This document shows, piece after piece, positions 34,235-43,331 of a stretch of 64,000 nt of DNA. This stretch comes from ZC4RG29 sp964521255 (GTDB lineage Bacteria > Bacteroidota > Bacteroidia > Cytophagales > Cyclobacteriaceae): NCBI GenBank assembly GCA_964521255.1, contig CAZFRM010000006.1:124001-188000 (forward strand), written 5' to 3'. The notes under the pieces were generated by a model. The model saw nothing but the letters and a program-made list of their open reading frames with translations, was not told the DNA's origin and did not search any database. The translations under genes were made by a program, and so were the position numbers. Every line of letters begins with the position of its first letter. The stretch's first letter is position 1.

Positions 34235-35563
34235 GTGAACTGGACCCAATTACTTTCTTCTCAACGCACCGGTCAGAAAAAGCAAGCTTCGGAGCAATCA
34301 CGGAGTGCATTTGAACAGGACTACGATCGCATTATTTTTTCGCACCCGTTCAGAAGATTGCAAGATAAGACGCAGGTTCATCCGCTTCCGGAACAGGATT
34401 TTGTTCATACGCGACTTACGCACAGCCTGGAGGTTTCGAGTGTTGGCCGTTCGTTAGGAAAAAAAGTTGGAGAGGTTCTTATCCAAAGACATTCAGCGCT
34501 TGGCCAACAATATTCCTTTTTCGATTTTGGAGCTATCGTGGCGGCTGCATCATTAACGCATGATCTTGGCAACCCGCCCTTTGGGCACGCCGGTGAAGAT
34601 GCTATCTCCGATTTTTTTGTGCATCATCCGCAAGGTCTGTATTTCAAAGATAAAGTAACGGAAGCCGAGTGGAGTGATCTCATCAAATTTGAAGGCAATG
34701 CACAAGGCTTTCGCATATTGAATAAAAATCAGTATGGGTTGAAATTAACTTATGCAACACTGGGTGCTTTTACAAAATATCCATGTCCGTCTTTTTTCCC
34801 CGGAAGGAACAAATCAAAAAAGAGCCAGAAGAAATTTGGGTTTTTCCAAACGGAAAAAAATGTTTTCGTTGAAATAGCCACTGATCTGGGTTTATGTAAA
34901 GTTGCAGATCAGGCATGGCAACGTCACCCCCTCGCATTTCTTGTTGAAGCGGCGGATGACATTTGTTATAGCATTATTGATTTAGAAGATGCATGCAGTT
35001 TATCACTTGTAAGTTTTGATGATACGGTAAGTTTACTGGCCTCAATTCTTAAAGATGATTTTAACCAGGAGAAACTGAATCGGCTTCATGGACAGAATCA
35101 GAAGATCGGAACGTTACGCGCCATGGCAATCAGCAAGCTTATTGAAGAATGCACACAGGTATTTCTTGATAATGAGAAAGATTTAATGGATGGTAAGTTC
35201 GATCAGGCGCTAACTGATCAATGTCCGTCACAGAAATCGCTGGAAGCTATTATCAACATCTCAGTCGAGAAAATTTATCGTGCCCGGCATGTTGTGGAGA
35301 TTGAAACAGCCGGCCATGAAATACTTCCCGGACTGTTGGAGGAATTCACTAAAACAGGTATCCAACTCATGGATATCAAAAATGCGCCGCGCAAATATCA
35401 AAACATGGCACTCCTGCTTCCGGCAGAAATACGCTATGATTTGCAGCAGTCAGCGGGGGATTATTACACGATGCTCAGGCTTATAATTGATTTTGTATCC
35501 GGGCTAACAGACCGCCATGCCCTTGGCCTCTACCGGCAGATGAAAGGCTTCGGCAGGATATGA
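34235..35563 (+). CDS. dgt: Deoxyguanosinetriphosphate triphosphohydrolase (dGTPase-like HD protein)
   Basis: A GTG start gives 442 residues. The HD-domain residues are in HTRLTHSLEVSSVGRSLG and SLTHDLGNPPFGHAGEDAI, with DDICYSIIDLEDA later; FSHPFRRLQDKTQVHPLPE is the typical dGTPase start. The enzyme cuts dNTPs to deoxynucleoside plus tripolyphosphate, and family members also restrict phage by depleting dNTPs. No neighbouring defence gene is seen. Cytoplasmic. Confidence 0.93.
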   Translation: MNWTQLLSSQRTGQKKQASEQSRSAFEQDYDRIIFSHPFRRLQDKTQVHPLPEQDFVHTRLTHSLEVSSVGRSLGKKVGEVLIQRHSALGQQYSFFDFGAIVAAASLTHDLGNPPFGHAGEDAISDFFVHHPQGLYFKDKVTEAEWSDLIKFEGNAQGFRILNKNQYGLKLTYATLGAFTKYPCPSFFPGRNKSKKSQKKFGFFQTEKNVFVEIATDLGLCKVADQAWQRHPLAFLVEAADDICYSIIDLEDACSLSLVSFDDTVSLLASILKDDFNQEKLNRLHGQNQKIGTLRAMAISKLIEECTQVFLDNEKDLMDGKFDQALTDQCPSQKSLEAIINISVEKIYRARHVVEIETAGHEILPGLLEEFTKTGIQLMDIKNAPRKYQNMALLLPAEIRYDLQQSAGDYYTMLRLIIDFVSGLTDRHALGLYRQMKGFGRI

Positions 35564-35695
35564 AGGTTTGTGGGGAACGGAACAGGGAAACTTCAAAAAA
35601 TTTTTAGCTTTACCCCTCATTTATAAAATGGCTCTTTTATTACTTAAGGAGTGTGATCTTTAACGTATCATAAATGTGCCTGTAAAGCGATTGAT

Positions 35696-38122
35696 ATGTG
35701 GATAAGAATAGCCGATTTTATCATTAAACAAAGATTGTGGTTAAGCCTGATCATTGGTCTGGTTACTCTTTTCATGGCCTACTTTGCAAGTAAGGTTGAG
35801 ATGAGTTATGACTTTGCCCGCACGGTTCCGCCAAACGATCCTGACATGGTAATGCTGGAACAATTCAGGAAACAATTCGGGGAAGATAGCAACATCATAG
35901 CCGTAGGACTTCGGGATAGTGCAGTTTATCAATTGAAAAATTTTAAGGCGTTCAGTGAGCTGACGAATGAGATAAGAGAGATTAAAGGCGTGAATAATGT
36001 CATTTCTCTGCCCGCCATTAAGATGATTCTCCGTGATACTTCTAAGTTTTACCTGACGAATGTTTTTCCTGATAGCATTGAATCGCAGGCTGATTTAGAT
36101 AACGCGCTCGCCACGGCACGGAATCAGAAAATATACATGGGTCAGATAGTAAATGAGACCAATGGAGCAACTATGATGCTGATCTCAGTCCAGAAGGAAG
36201 TGATGAACTCTTCCAAGCGGGAGGATCTTATGGCTGAGCTGCTGGCCTTTGGAAAGAAATTTGAAAACAATACTAATCTTACCCTTCACTATGCCGGTCT
36301 TCCTTTTATCCGTTCTGTTGTATCGAGCCAGGTGAAGAAAGAAATGCAAATTTTTCTTTTCGCCTCGGCTTTTATTACAGGACTGATCATGTTCCTTTTC
36401 TTTAAATCCTTTCGCGCCGTTATTTTTTCATTGATCATCATAGCAATAGTAGTAGTCTGGACGTTAGGAACATTGGCTTTATTTGGTTTTAAAATCACAT
36501 TGCTTAGCGGATTGATACCGCCGGTGATTGTTACTATTGGAATCACTAATGCAATTTACCTGCTGAATAAGTACCACGTTGAATATGACAAAACAAAAAA
36601 CAAAGAGCAGGCAATAAAGACGGTTGTTTTAAAAATGGGGTTAGCTACGTTTCTTACTAATCTAACGGTAGCTATAGGCTTCTTAACATTACTGAGTACA
36701 GATATCCTGATTCTTCGCGAATTTGGTATTGTAGCCGGCCTCAACATTATGGCTTTATTCTTAGTGAGTCTTGTGATGATACCGAGTATATTTTCCTGGC
36801 TCCCTGCGCCCACGGAGAAACATTTGCGCCACCTTGACTTCAAAATAATGGGTGGATTTTTAAAAACGGTTGATATAATGGTTCACCGTCATCGCCCCGT
36901 GATTTACATTGTTTCCGTTGTGTTGGCAGTTGTATCCGCTTATGGAATATGGAGCTTAAAGTCAGTTTCCTACATGGTGGATGACATTCCTGAAGAAAGC
37001 CAGATCAAGAAGGATTTGAAATTTTTTGAAGCGAACTTCAGTGGTATTATGCCGCTTGAGATTGTTGTGGAATTCATAACAAAAAAGAGAAGGCCAATCC
37101 TGGACGTAGGGAACATGCAGAAGATAGATGAGTTTGAAAGTTTTCTCGATTCAATTTCTGTTGTCTCAAAACCCGTGTCATTCCTTAGTTTTATCAAAGC
37201 CTCAAAGCAGGCATTTTATAACAATAATCCATCGCGCTATTCACTTCCCAATAAAAGTGAAGGCGCTTTTATTTTGCGGTACATGAAAGGGCAAACCGAT
37301 AACAGTGGCCTCTTCGCATCATTTGTCGATACAACCTTTAGTAAGATGCGCATCACCAGTCAGATTGCTGACATCGGTTCAGTGAAGATGGACTCTCTGG
37401 TACATACGGTAATAGAGCCGAGAATGAATGAGATATTTGTTTCTTCAGAAAGAGATTCAATTAAAACAGCTATTACGGGAACGACAAAAATATTTATTAA
37501 GGGCAATAAATTCCTCATTGAAAATTTACAGGAAAGTTTGTTGCTCGCGGTCTTGCTGATCACGCTCTCCATGGTATTCTTATTTGCCAATGTGCGGATG
37601 ATCATCATTTCTCTCTTACCAAACTTATTAGCATTGATGATAACAGCGGGACTTATGGGATATCTCAATATTCCACTTAAAGCCAGTACTGCATTAATCT
37701 TTAGCATTACGTTTGGTATCTCCGTTGACAACTCGATTCGTTTCCTGGCCAAGTATCGCCAGGAAATTCTGTCTAATAATTTTTTCATCCCATTGGCAGT
37801 AAGCGAAAGCATTCTGGAAACAGGCAAAAGTATTATGTATACCTCTGTAGCGCTTTTTGCAGGCTTCATCATCTTTGCCTTTTCTAATTTTGGGGGAACT
37901 GTTGCATTGGGATTACTCACCTCCATTACCCTTGTCATTTCAATGTTCACCAACCTTATCCTTTTGCCGGCGCTGATCATGACATTCGACAGGCCGAAAC
38001 GTAAAAAAGAGGGACATCTCTTAATTGATGATTTCGATCCCAGTTTTTACGGCGAAAGCGAAGATGAGGAAATTGACATCAGCAAGATCAAGATTCACAA
38101 CCGCCACCCGGCTGCGGAATAA
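35696..38122 (+). CDS. RND/MMPL-family transporter (12 TM)
   Basis: An 808-residue protein with the two-fold RND layout: a first membrane helix (residues 12-30), a periplasmic loop, five helices (about 215-360), a repeat with a helix near 400, a large loop (425-610) and five final helices (about 620-770). The conserved acidic positions of MMPL helices are visible (for example SVDNSIRFLAKYRQE). A soluble acidic tail (LLIDDFDPSFYGESEDEE) ends it. No membrane-fusion protein or TolC is encoded nearby, so it belongs to the hopanoid/lipid (HpnN, MmpL) type and not a tripartite pump. Cargo unknown. Confidence 0.88.
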   Translation: MWIRIADFIIKQRLWLSLIIGLVTLFMAYFASKVEMSYDFARTVPPNDPDMVMLEQFRKQFGEDSNIIAVGLRDSAVYQLKNFKAFSELTNEIREIKGVNNVISLPAIKMILRDTSKFYLTNVFPDSIESQADLDNALATARNQKIYMGQIVNETNGATMMLISVQKEVMNSSKREDLMAELLAFGKKFENNTNLTLHYAGLPFIRSVVSSQVKKEMQIFLFASAFITGLIMFLFFKSFRAVIFSLIIIAIVVVWTLGTLALFGFKITLLSGLIPPVIVTIGITNAIYLLNKYHVEYDKTKNKEQAIKTVVLKMGLATFLTNLTVAIGFLTLLSTDILILREFGIVAGLNIMALFLVSLVMIPSIFSWLPAPTEKHLRHLDFKIMGGFLKTVDIMVHRHRPVIYIVSVVLAVVSAYGIWSLKSVSYMVDDIPEESQIKKDLKFFEANFSGIMPLEIVVEFITKKRRPILDVGNMQKIDEFESFLDSISVVSKPVSFLSFIKASKQAFYNNNPSRYSLPNKSEGAFILRYMKGQTDNSGLFASFVDTTFSKMRITSQIADIGSVKMDSLVHTVIEPRMNEIFVSSERDSIKTAITGTTKIFIKGNKFLIENLQESLLLAVLLITLSMVFLFANVRMIIISLLPNLLALMITAGLMGYLNIPLKASTALIFSITFGISVDNSIRFLAKYRQEILSNNFFIPLAVSESILETGKSIMYTSVALFAGFIIFAFSNFGGTVALGLLTSITLVISMFTNLILLPALIMTFDRPKRKKEGHLLIDDFDPSFYGESEDEEIDISKIKIHNRHPAAE

Positions 38123-38200
38123 ATAGGCATAAAAATCCCGTTTTGTTAAGTGTGAACCGAATTTCGTATGACCGGAGTTCGGCAAGAAGTAAATATCAAA

Positions 38201-38208
38201 TATCTTTG
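38201..38208 (+). promoter_or_regulatory. Candidate -7 element (TATCTTTG) for ileS
   Basis: Exact TAnnTTTG match, leaving an untranslated leader of about 85 nt before ATG 38297. I could not identify a T-box or other structured leader. Confidence 0.45.
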
Positions 38209-38296
38209 CGTCCTTAAAATTTGAATTTGATTGAGAAATCCTGCGTTTTAGAAAGATCAGGACTCAAATGGGGGAATTGTACATTGTAAAATCAAA

Positions 38297-41200
38297 ATGG
38301 CCGGACAATATAAGGAGTATAAAGAGCTGAATTTTGCCAGCATTGCCGAGCAGGTGCTGGAGTTCTGGAACCGCGAGAAGGTTTTTGAAAAATCCGTTAA
38401 TAACCGTGAGGGAGCATCATCTTTTACCTTTTATGAGGGACCTCCTTCAGCCAACGGTACGCCGGGCATTCATCACGTAATGGGCCGAACAGTAAAGGAT
38501 GTCTTTTGCCGGTACAAAACATTAAAGGGATTCCAGGTAAAGCGTAAAGGCGGATGGGATACACATGGTTTGCCCGTTGAGCTTCAGGTTGAAAAAATAC
38601 TGGGCATTACCAAAGATGATATAGGCAAAAAAATTTCTGTTGAAGATTACAATAAGAAATGCCGCGAAACGGTGATGATGTACAAAGATCAATGGGATGA
38701 CCTTACGCGCAAGATGGGTTACTGGGTTGATCTCGAAAACCCTTACATCACGTATGAAAGAGAATACATCGAATCGTTGTGGTGGATATTAAAGCAATTG
38801 TATGATAAAAAACTTTTATACAAGGGCTACACTATTCAGCCGTATTCACCCGCTGCCGGAACAGGATTAAGTTCCCACGAATTGAATTTGCCTGGCTGTT
38901 ACAAAGATGTAAAAGACACATCCATCGTTGCACAGTTCAAGGTGGTTAGAAACACGAAGTCAGATTTCCTTTTCCCATATATAAATAATAGTGAAGGAGT
39001 TTACATACTTGCATGGACCACAACGCCATGGACCCTTCCATCAAACACAGCGCTTGCTGTTGGTGAGAAGATCACCTATGTGCAAGTGAACTCTTTCAAT
39101 CCTTATACCTACAAACCGGTTAGCGTTGTGCTGGCAAAAGATCTTTTTGGAAAATATTTTTCTGAAAAGAATAAGGATCTGAAGATAGAAAACTACAAGC
39201 CCGGCGACAAAGCAATTCCTTATGAAATTGTTCAGGAGTTTAGTGGGAAGCAATTAGTAGGCGTTCGTTATGAACAACTAATTCCATACTTACAACCGTA
39301 TTATGATGCAGAGAAGGCATTTCATGTTGTAGCAGGAGATTTTGTAACAACAGAAGACGGAACTGGTGTTGTGCATACTTCACCAACGTTTGGTGCAGAC
39401 GATTTTCGTGTTGCAAAACAAAATGGTATTCCTCCTTTAACGATAAAAGATGAAGTAGGAAATGAGGTACCAACTGTTGATAGGCATGGGAGATTTATAT
39501 CACAGATCGGTGAACAATTAGCCGAAGGTGTAAAAAGATATCATATCAAGACTCACAAGCTTCTTGGGCCGGATGATTTTTATGTAAAGAACTATACCGA
39601 TGAAGATGAACATCATCCTGATTACAAAACTACGGATGTAATTATCTCCATCATTTTAAAAGAAGAGAACAAAGCTTTCAAAGTAGAGAAGTACGAGCAC
39701 ACGTACCCACACTGCTGGAGGACCGATAAACCCGTTTTGTATTATCCGCTTGACTCCTGGTTTATCAAAACCACGGCGCTGAAAGATAAGATGGTGGAGT
39801 TGAATAAATCCATCAACTGGAAACCTGAATCAACAGGGTCGGGTCGGTTTGGCAATTGGCTTGAAAATCTTGTGGACTGGAATTTATCACGGTCGCGGTA
39901 CTGGGGAACACCCTTACCGATTTGGCGAACAAAGGATGGAAAAGAAGAAATATGCATCGGTTCAATTGATCAACTCTCCAAGGAAGTTTCCAAATCAGTA
40001 AAAGCAGGTCTCATGAAAAATGAGTTGCCTGGTAATTTTGATTTACACCGTCCATATGTAGATGATGTTGTGTTGACAAGTTTGTCAGGACAACCCATGT
40101 ATCGTGAAGCGGATTTGATTGACGTATGGTTTGATTCAGGGGCGATGCCTTATGCGCAGTGGCACTATCCGTTTGAGAACAAGGAAATATTTGAGAATAA
40201 TTATCCTGCAGATTTTATTGCCGAAGGGGTGGATCAAACCCGTGGCTGGTTCTTCACCCTTCACGCTATTGCTGTGTTAATGAGTGAAAGTAGTGACGAA
40301 ATAAAATCAGTCAACAAAAAAGCAGGCAATGGTGGTGTTGCTTTTAAGCATGTAATTTCAAATGGCCTTGTGTTGGATAAGAACGGCAATAAAATGTCTA
40401 AACGTTTGGGCAATGCTGTAAATCCGTTTGACACACTCGCCAAGTATGGTCCTGACATTGTGAGGTGGTATATGATTGAAAATGCGCCGCCGTGGGACAA
40501 TCTTAAATTTAATTTTGATGGTCTCGTTGAAGCTCAACGTAGATACTTCGGGACACTGCTGAATACCTATTCATTCTTTGCATTGTATGCCAACATCGAT
40601 GGATTTGTAAAAGATGAAATGAACAACGTTCCGCCAGGTAAACTTACTTACCTTGACCGATGGATCATCTCCAAGCTTCAAACGCTCATTGTTGAAGTTG
40701 ATAAAGCGTATGAAGATTACGAACCAACAAGAGCGGCACGTGCTATACAGGATTTTGTGAACGATCAACTTTCTAATTGGTATGTTCGTCTCAACCGAAA
40801 AAGATTTTGGAAGCCTGCCCGCCAGGATGATGCTCAAACGACGGCAGGCGGGGGTGAGATGTCAGAAGACAAAAAGGCTGCATACGAAACATTGTACGAA
40901 TGTATAATGGTGGTTGCACAATTGATGTCACCCATTGCTCCATTTTTTTCTGAATGGCTTTATAAAAATCTCACAGACAATATTCGCGACAGTGCTGTTA
41001 AAAATAATACTCCACTAAGATTTGAATCCATACACCTTACGGATCTGACTAAGCCGGAATTAAATCGTGTGGATGCTGAACTCGAAAAGTCGATGGACTA
41101 TGCCCAACGCATTTGTTCATTGGTTCATTCCATTCGCAAGCATGCTAAAATAAAAGTACGCACACCACTGCATAAAATTCTTTTGCCTGTATTGGATGAG

Positions 41201-41812
41201 TCGTTTGCAAAAAGAGTTAAATCGGTGGAAAGCATAATTCTTTCAGAAGTTAATGTAAAGGCTATCGAATACATCGATGATACTTCAGGTATTCTTGTAA
41301 AAAAAGTGAAACCTAACTTCGCGAAGTTGGGGAAACAGTTCGGTCCGAAGATGAAAGAGGTTGCCGCGGTGATCAATTCGTTTACAAAAGAGGAGATCAA
41401 CGGCATAGAGAAAAAGGGCATACTTTCTAAAGGAGGATTTGACCTTGTGCTGGAAGATGTACTCATTACATCTGAGGATATACCTGGATGGTCTGTTGCA
41501 ACAGATAATGATGTAACAGCAGCATTGGATATAACAGTAACCGATGAATTAAAACGAGAAGGTATAGCGCGTGATTTTGTAAACAGGGTGCAGAACTTAC
41601 GGAAGGAGATGGGCTTTGAAGTCCTTGACAAAATCGGTATTGAAGTCGAAAAAGATGGAGAGGTGATTACCGCCGCCCTTACAGAATTTAAAGATTACAT
41701 CCGTACAGAAACACAGGCATTGACGCTGGAATTAAAAGAGAACCTTAAAGATGGCGCTGATGTTGATATGGACGAGTTTGTTCTTAAAGTAAAGATTTCA
41801 TTGAAACAGTAG
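38297..41812 (+). CDS. ileS: Isoleucyl-tRNA synthetase
   Basis: 1171 residues, class I. The HIGH-type site is in PPSANGTPGIHHVMGRTVKD and the KMSKS-type loop reads NKMSKRLGNAVNPFD. The editing domain (TTPWTLPSNTALAV, GTGVVHTSPTFGADD) is present. In the anticodon region a 13-residue insertion, PARQDDAQTTAGG, sits between FWK and GEMSEDKKAAYETL; it is encoded by a GC-rich palindromic element of exactly 39 nt (40814-40852), so the frame is kept. Everything else looks functional. The small genes downstream may be read through from here. Confidence 0.96.
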   Translation: MAGQYKEYKELNFASIAEQVLEFWNREKVFEKSVNNREGASSFTFYEGPPSANGTPGIHHVMGRTVKDVFCRYKTLKGFQVKRKGGWDTHGLPVELQVEKILGITKDDIGKKISVEDYNKKCRETVMMYKDQWDDLTRKMGYWVDLENPYITYEREYIESLWWILKQLYDKKLLYKGYTIQPYSPAAGTGLSSHELNLPGCYKDVKDTSIVAQFKVVRNTKSDFLFPYINNSEGVYILAWTTTPWTLPSNTALAVGEKITYVQVNSFNPYTYKPVSVVLAKDLFGKYFSEKNKDLKIENYKPGDKAIPYEIVQEFSGKQLVGVRYEQLIPYLQPYYDAEKAFHVVAGDFVTTEDGTGVVHTSPTFGADDFRVAKQNGIPPLTIKDEVGNEVPTVDRHGRFISQIGEQLAEGVKRYHIKTHKLLGPDDFYVKNYTDEDEHHPDYKTTDVIISIILKEENKAFKVEKYEHTYPHCWRTDKPVLYYPLDSWFIKTTALKDKMVELNKSINWKPESTGSGRFGNWLENLVDWNLSRSRYWGTPLPIWRTKDGKEEICIGSIDQLSKEVSKSVKAGLMKNELPGNFDLHRPYVDDVVLTSLSGQPMYREADLIDVWFDSGAMPYAQWHYPFENKEIFENNYPADFIAEGVDQTRGWFFTLHAIAVLMSESSDEIKSVNKKAGNGGVAFKHVISNGLVLDKNGNKMSKRLGNAVNPFDTLAKYGPDIVRWYMIENAPPWDNLKFNFDGLVEAQRRYFGTLLNTYSFFALYANIDGFVKDEMNNVPPGKLTYLDRWIISKLQTLIVEVDKAYEDYEPTRAARAIQDFVNDQLSNWYVRLNRKRFWKPARQDDAQTTAGGGEMSEDKKAAYETLYECIMVVAQLMSPIAPFFSEWLYKNLTDNIRDSAVKNNTPLRFESIHLTDLTKPELNRVDAELEKSMDYAQRICSLVHSIRKHAKIKVRTPLHKILLPVLDESFAKRVKSVESIILSEVNVKAIEYIDDTSGILVKKVKPNFAKLGKQFGPKMKEVAAVINSFTKEEINGIEKKGILSKGGFDLVLEDVLITSEDIPGWSVATDNDVTAALDITVTDELKREGIARDFVNRVQNLRKEMGFEVLDKIGIEVEKDGEVITAALTEFKDYIRTETQALTLELKENLKDGADVDMDEFVLKVKISLKQ
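40814..40852. repeat. 39-nt palindromic GC-rich element inserted in frame in ileS
   Basis: It begins CCTGCCCGCC and ends GGCAGGCGGG; GCCTGCC (40813-40819) and GGCAGGC (40843-40849) are exact complements. A related hairpin, CCTGCCTGCATAGGCAGG, lies at 57026-57043 in non-coding DNA. Its GC content stands out from the gene around it. Removing it joins FWK directly to GEMSEDK. Confidence 0.75.
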
Positions 41813-41818
41813 AATAAT

Positions 41819-41826
41819 TAACTTTG
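41819..41826 (+). promoter_or_regulatory. Candidate -7 element (TAACTTTG) for the DUF2281/PIN module
   Basis: Exact TAnnTTTG match, ending 7 nt before ATG 41834, immediately after the ileS stop. A TTG at 41801-41803 is 15 nt upstream, shorter than usual. Suggests an independent, leaderless transcript for the toxin-antitoxin pair and possibly lspA. Confidence 0.5.
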
Positions 41827-41833
41827 CAGAACT

Positions 41834-42043
41834 ATGGATATCGAAACTCAAAAATCTGAGTTGGTCAGGTGGATAAGTCATTTAAAAGACCATAAGGTTA
41901 TTCAGGAAATTCTGAAGTTGAAGAACCAGATTGAAAGGAAGCCATCATTAAAGCGTGAATTTGGTAGTGGCAAAAACATTTTTGGATTTGTGGCTGAGGA
42001 TTTCAATGAGCCTCTTGGAGATTTTAAAGACTACATTAAATAG
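41834..42043 (+). CDS. DUF2281-type antitoxin (VapB-like)
   Basis: A 69-residue protein: an N-terminal helical part (ELVRWISHLKDHKVIQEILKL) and the C-terminal DUF2281 signature GSGKNIFGFVAEDFNEPLGD. DUF2281 proteins are the usual antitoxins encoded just before PIN toxins in Bacteroidota and cyanobacteria; the tail wraps the toxin. The toxin follows 64 nt downstream with a 20-codon ORF between. DNA-binding and autoregulation are typical but not visible here. Confidence 0.85.
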   Translation: MDIETQKSELVRWISHLKDHKVIQEILKLKNQIERKPSLKREFGSGKNIFGFVAEDFNEPLGDFKDYIK

Positions 42044-42045
42044 CT

Positions 42046-42108
42046 ATGTACGAGAAGAACCTGGCTATTTCATCATTTATTTCAAATGAATTAAAGCAGA
42101 TGAAATAA
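42046..42108 (+). CDS. Micro-ORF (20 aa) between antitoxin and toxin
   Basis: MYEKNLAISSFISNELKQMK, starting 2 nt after the antitoxin stop and ending in TAATG, which overlaps the toxin start at 42108. It could be a translational bridge that couples the toxin to the antitoxin, or simply chance. Composition does not identify it. Confidence 0.4.
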   Translation: MYEKNLAISSFISNELKQMK

Positions 42109-42491
42109 TGACCTACTTGCTCGATACCCATGTGCTGATTTGGTATATGCAGGGGAATTCACAATTGGCCAGAAATTTTATTGTTGAGATTCAAAACTCC
42201 GAAAATGTTATTTTGTTCAGTAAAGCAAGTTTGTGGGAAATTGCAATTAAAGTAAGTATTGGAAAATTAAAACTTGAGACATCTTTTTTTGAGTTGAAGA
42301 AGTATCTCGAAAGCAATTACTTCCTGGAACTTGAATTTGATTATAATGATTTACAACAATTGATATCATTGCCGTTTCATCATCAGGATCCATTTGATAG
42401 ACTTATAATAAGCCAGGCAATTAATCGTGACCTTACAGTGATTTCAGATGATAACAAGTTCCAACTTTATCCAGTGAAACTTTTCAAATGA
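42108..42491 (+). CDS. PIN-domain toxin (VapC-like ribonuclease)
   Basis: A 127-residue PIN protein with the metal-binding acidic residues in LLDTHVLIW (Asp near residue 6), the ASLWEIAIKVSIGKL motif typical of this subfamily, and HQDPFDRLIISQAI plus VISDDNKF. PIN toxins cleave tRNA or rRNA. Its start overlaps the micro-ORF stop and its stop overlaps the lspA ATG (ATGA, 42488-42491). It looks intact. Confidence 0.9.
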   Translation: MTYLLDTHVLIWYMQGNSQLARNFIVEIQNSENVILFSKASLWEIAIKVSIGKLKLETSFFELKKYLESNYFLELEFDYNDLQQLISLPFHHQDPFDRLIISQAINRDLTVISDDNKFQLYPVKLFK

Positions 42492-43201
42492 GAATATTCC
42501 GGTATTTTTTTGTCGCCATACTTGTTATCATCATCGATCAAACTTCGAAGATGATGGTCTATAACAACATGTATCTTCACGAAGAAATAAATGTTTTGGG
42601 TGATTGGTTCAGGCTTCATTACCTGCTTAATCCCGGAATGGCTTTCGGATTGAAGTGGGATAATGAATTTGGAAAACTTGCTCTTACCGTATTCAGGATA
42701 GGGGCCATGTTTGGAATAGGGTACTATCTGTGGAGGATGGCGAAGAGAGAGGCGCATACCGGATTTCTTTGGTGCATGGCGCTGATTTTCGGAGGGGCTG
42801 TTGGTAATGTAATTGACAGTACCTTTTATGGTGTTATCCTGAACAATCATCCGCCGGGATCATCCACACCGTGGTTTCATGGTCAGGTAATTGACATGCT
42901 GTTCTTTCCTCTTTTTGAATTCTATTGGCCTGAGTGGATTCCTGGAATAGGAGGTGAACACTTTTTGTTCTTCAGCCCGGTGTTTAATATTGCCGATTCC
43001 TCCATTTTTGTTGGTGTGTTGATCATTTTGATCTACCAGAAAAAATTCTTTAAAGAAAAAATTCATACGGTTGAATCAATCGAAGATGACCTGTTAAAAG
43101 TTCAAAGTGTAAGTGACAATGGTGTTCAACTCTCAAATGATCAACCTGAAGCTCCGGTTGAAAATACTTCTGACGAGAAGAGAGATCTTCAGCAAGAATA
43201 A
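42488..43201 (+). CDS. lspA: Lipoprotein signal peptidase (signal peptidase II)
   Basis: A 237-residue membrane protein with four helices. The catalytic aspartates lie in GNVIDSTFYG and FNIADSSIFVGV, and FRLHYLLNPGMAFGL matches the family; the length over 160 is due to an extended loop and a polar C-terminal tail common in Bacteroidota. It cleaves prolipoprotein signals, which the many lipoproteins here need. Its ATG overlaps the PIN toxin stop, so it is coupled to the toxin gene. Confidence 0.95.
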   Translation: MRIFRYFFVAILVIIIDQTSKMMVYNNMYLHEEINVLGDWFRLHYLLNPGMAFGLKWDNEFGKLALTVFRIGAMFGIGYYLWRMAKREAHTGFLWCMALIFGGAVGNVIDSTFYGVILNNHPPGSSTPWFHGQVIDMLFFPLFEFYWPEWIPGIGGEHFLFFSPVFNIADSSIFVGVLIILIYQKKFFKEKIHTVESIEDDLLKVQSVSDNGVQLSNDQPEAPVENTSDEKRDLQQE

Positions 43202-43331
43202 AACAAAATCTTCTTTGAATTACTGAGACTTTACTTTCACTCTTCAATCAAACTTTCGTTCTAACCTTTTTCATTTAAGTCAAATGTTATAATTTGAAGG
43301 GCCTTAAGCGGCTAACCTAAACCCCTTATTA

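Noticed and set aside
37360..37980. 206-codon open frame on the minus strand within the RND transporter gene
   Set aside because: Its composition is a mirror of the transporter's hydrophobic codons; no start context or family.
41125..41631. 168-codon open frame on the minus strand within ileS
   Set aside because: Ser/Thr/Phe-rich antisense shadow of a conserved gene.
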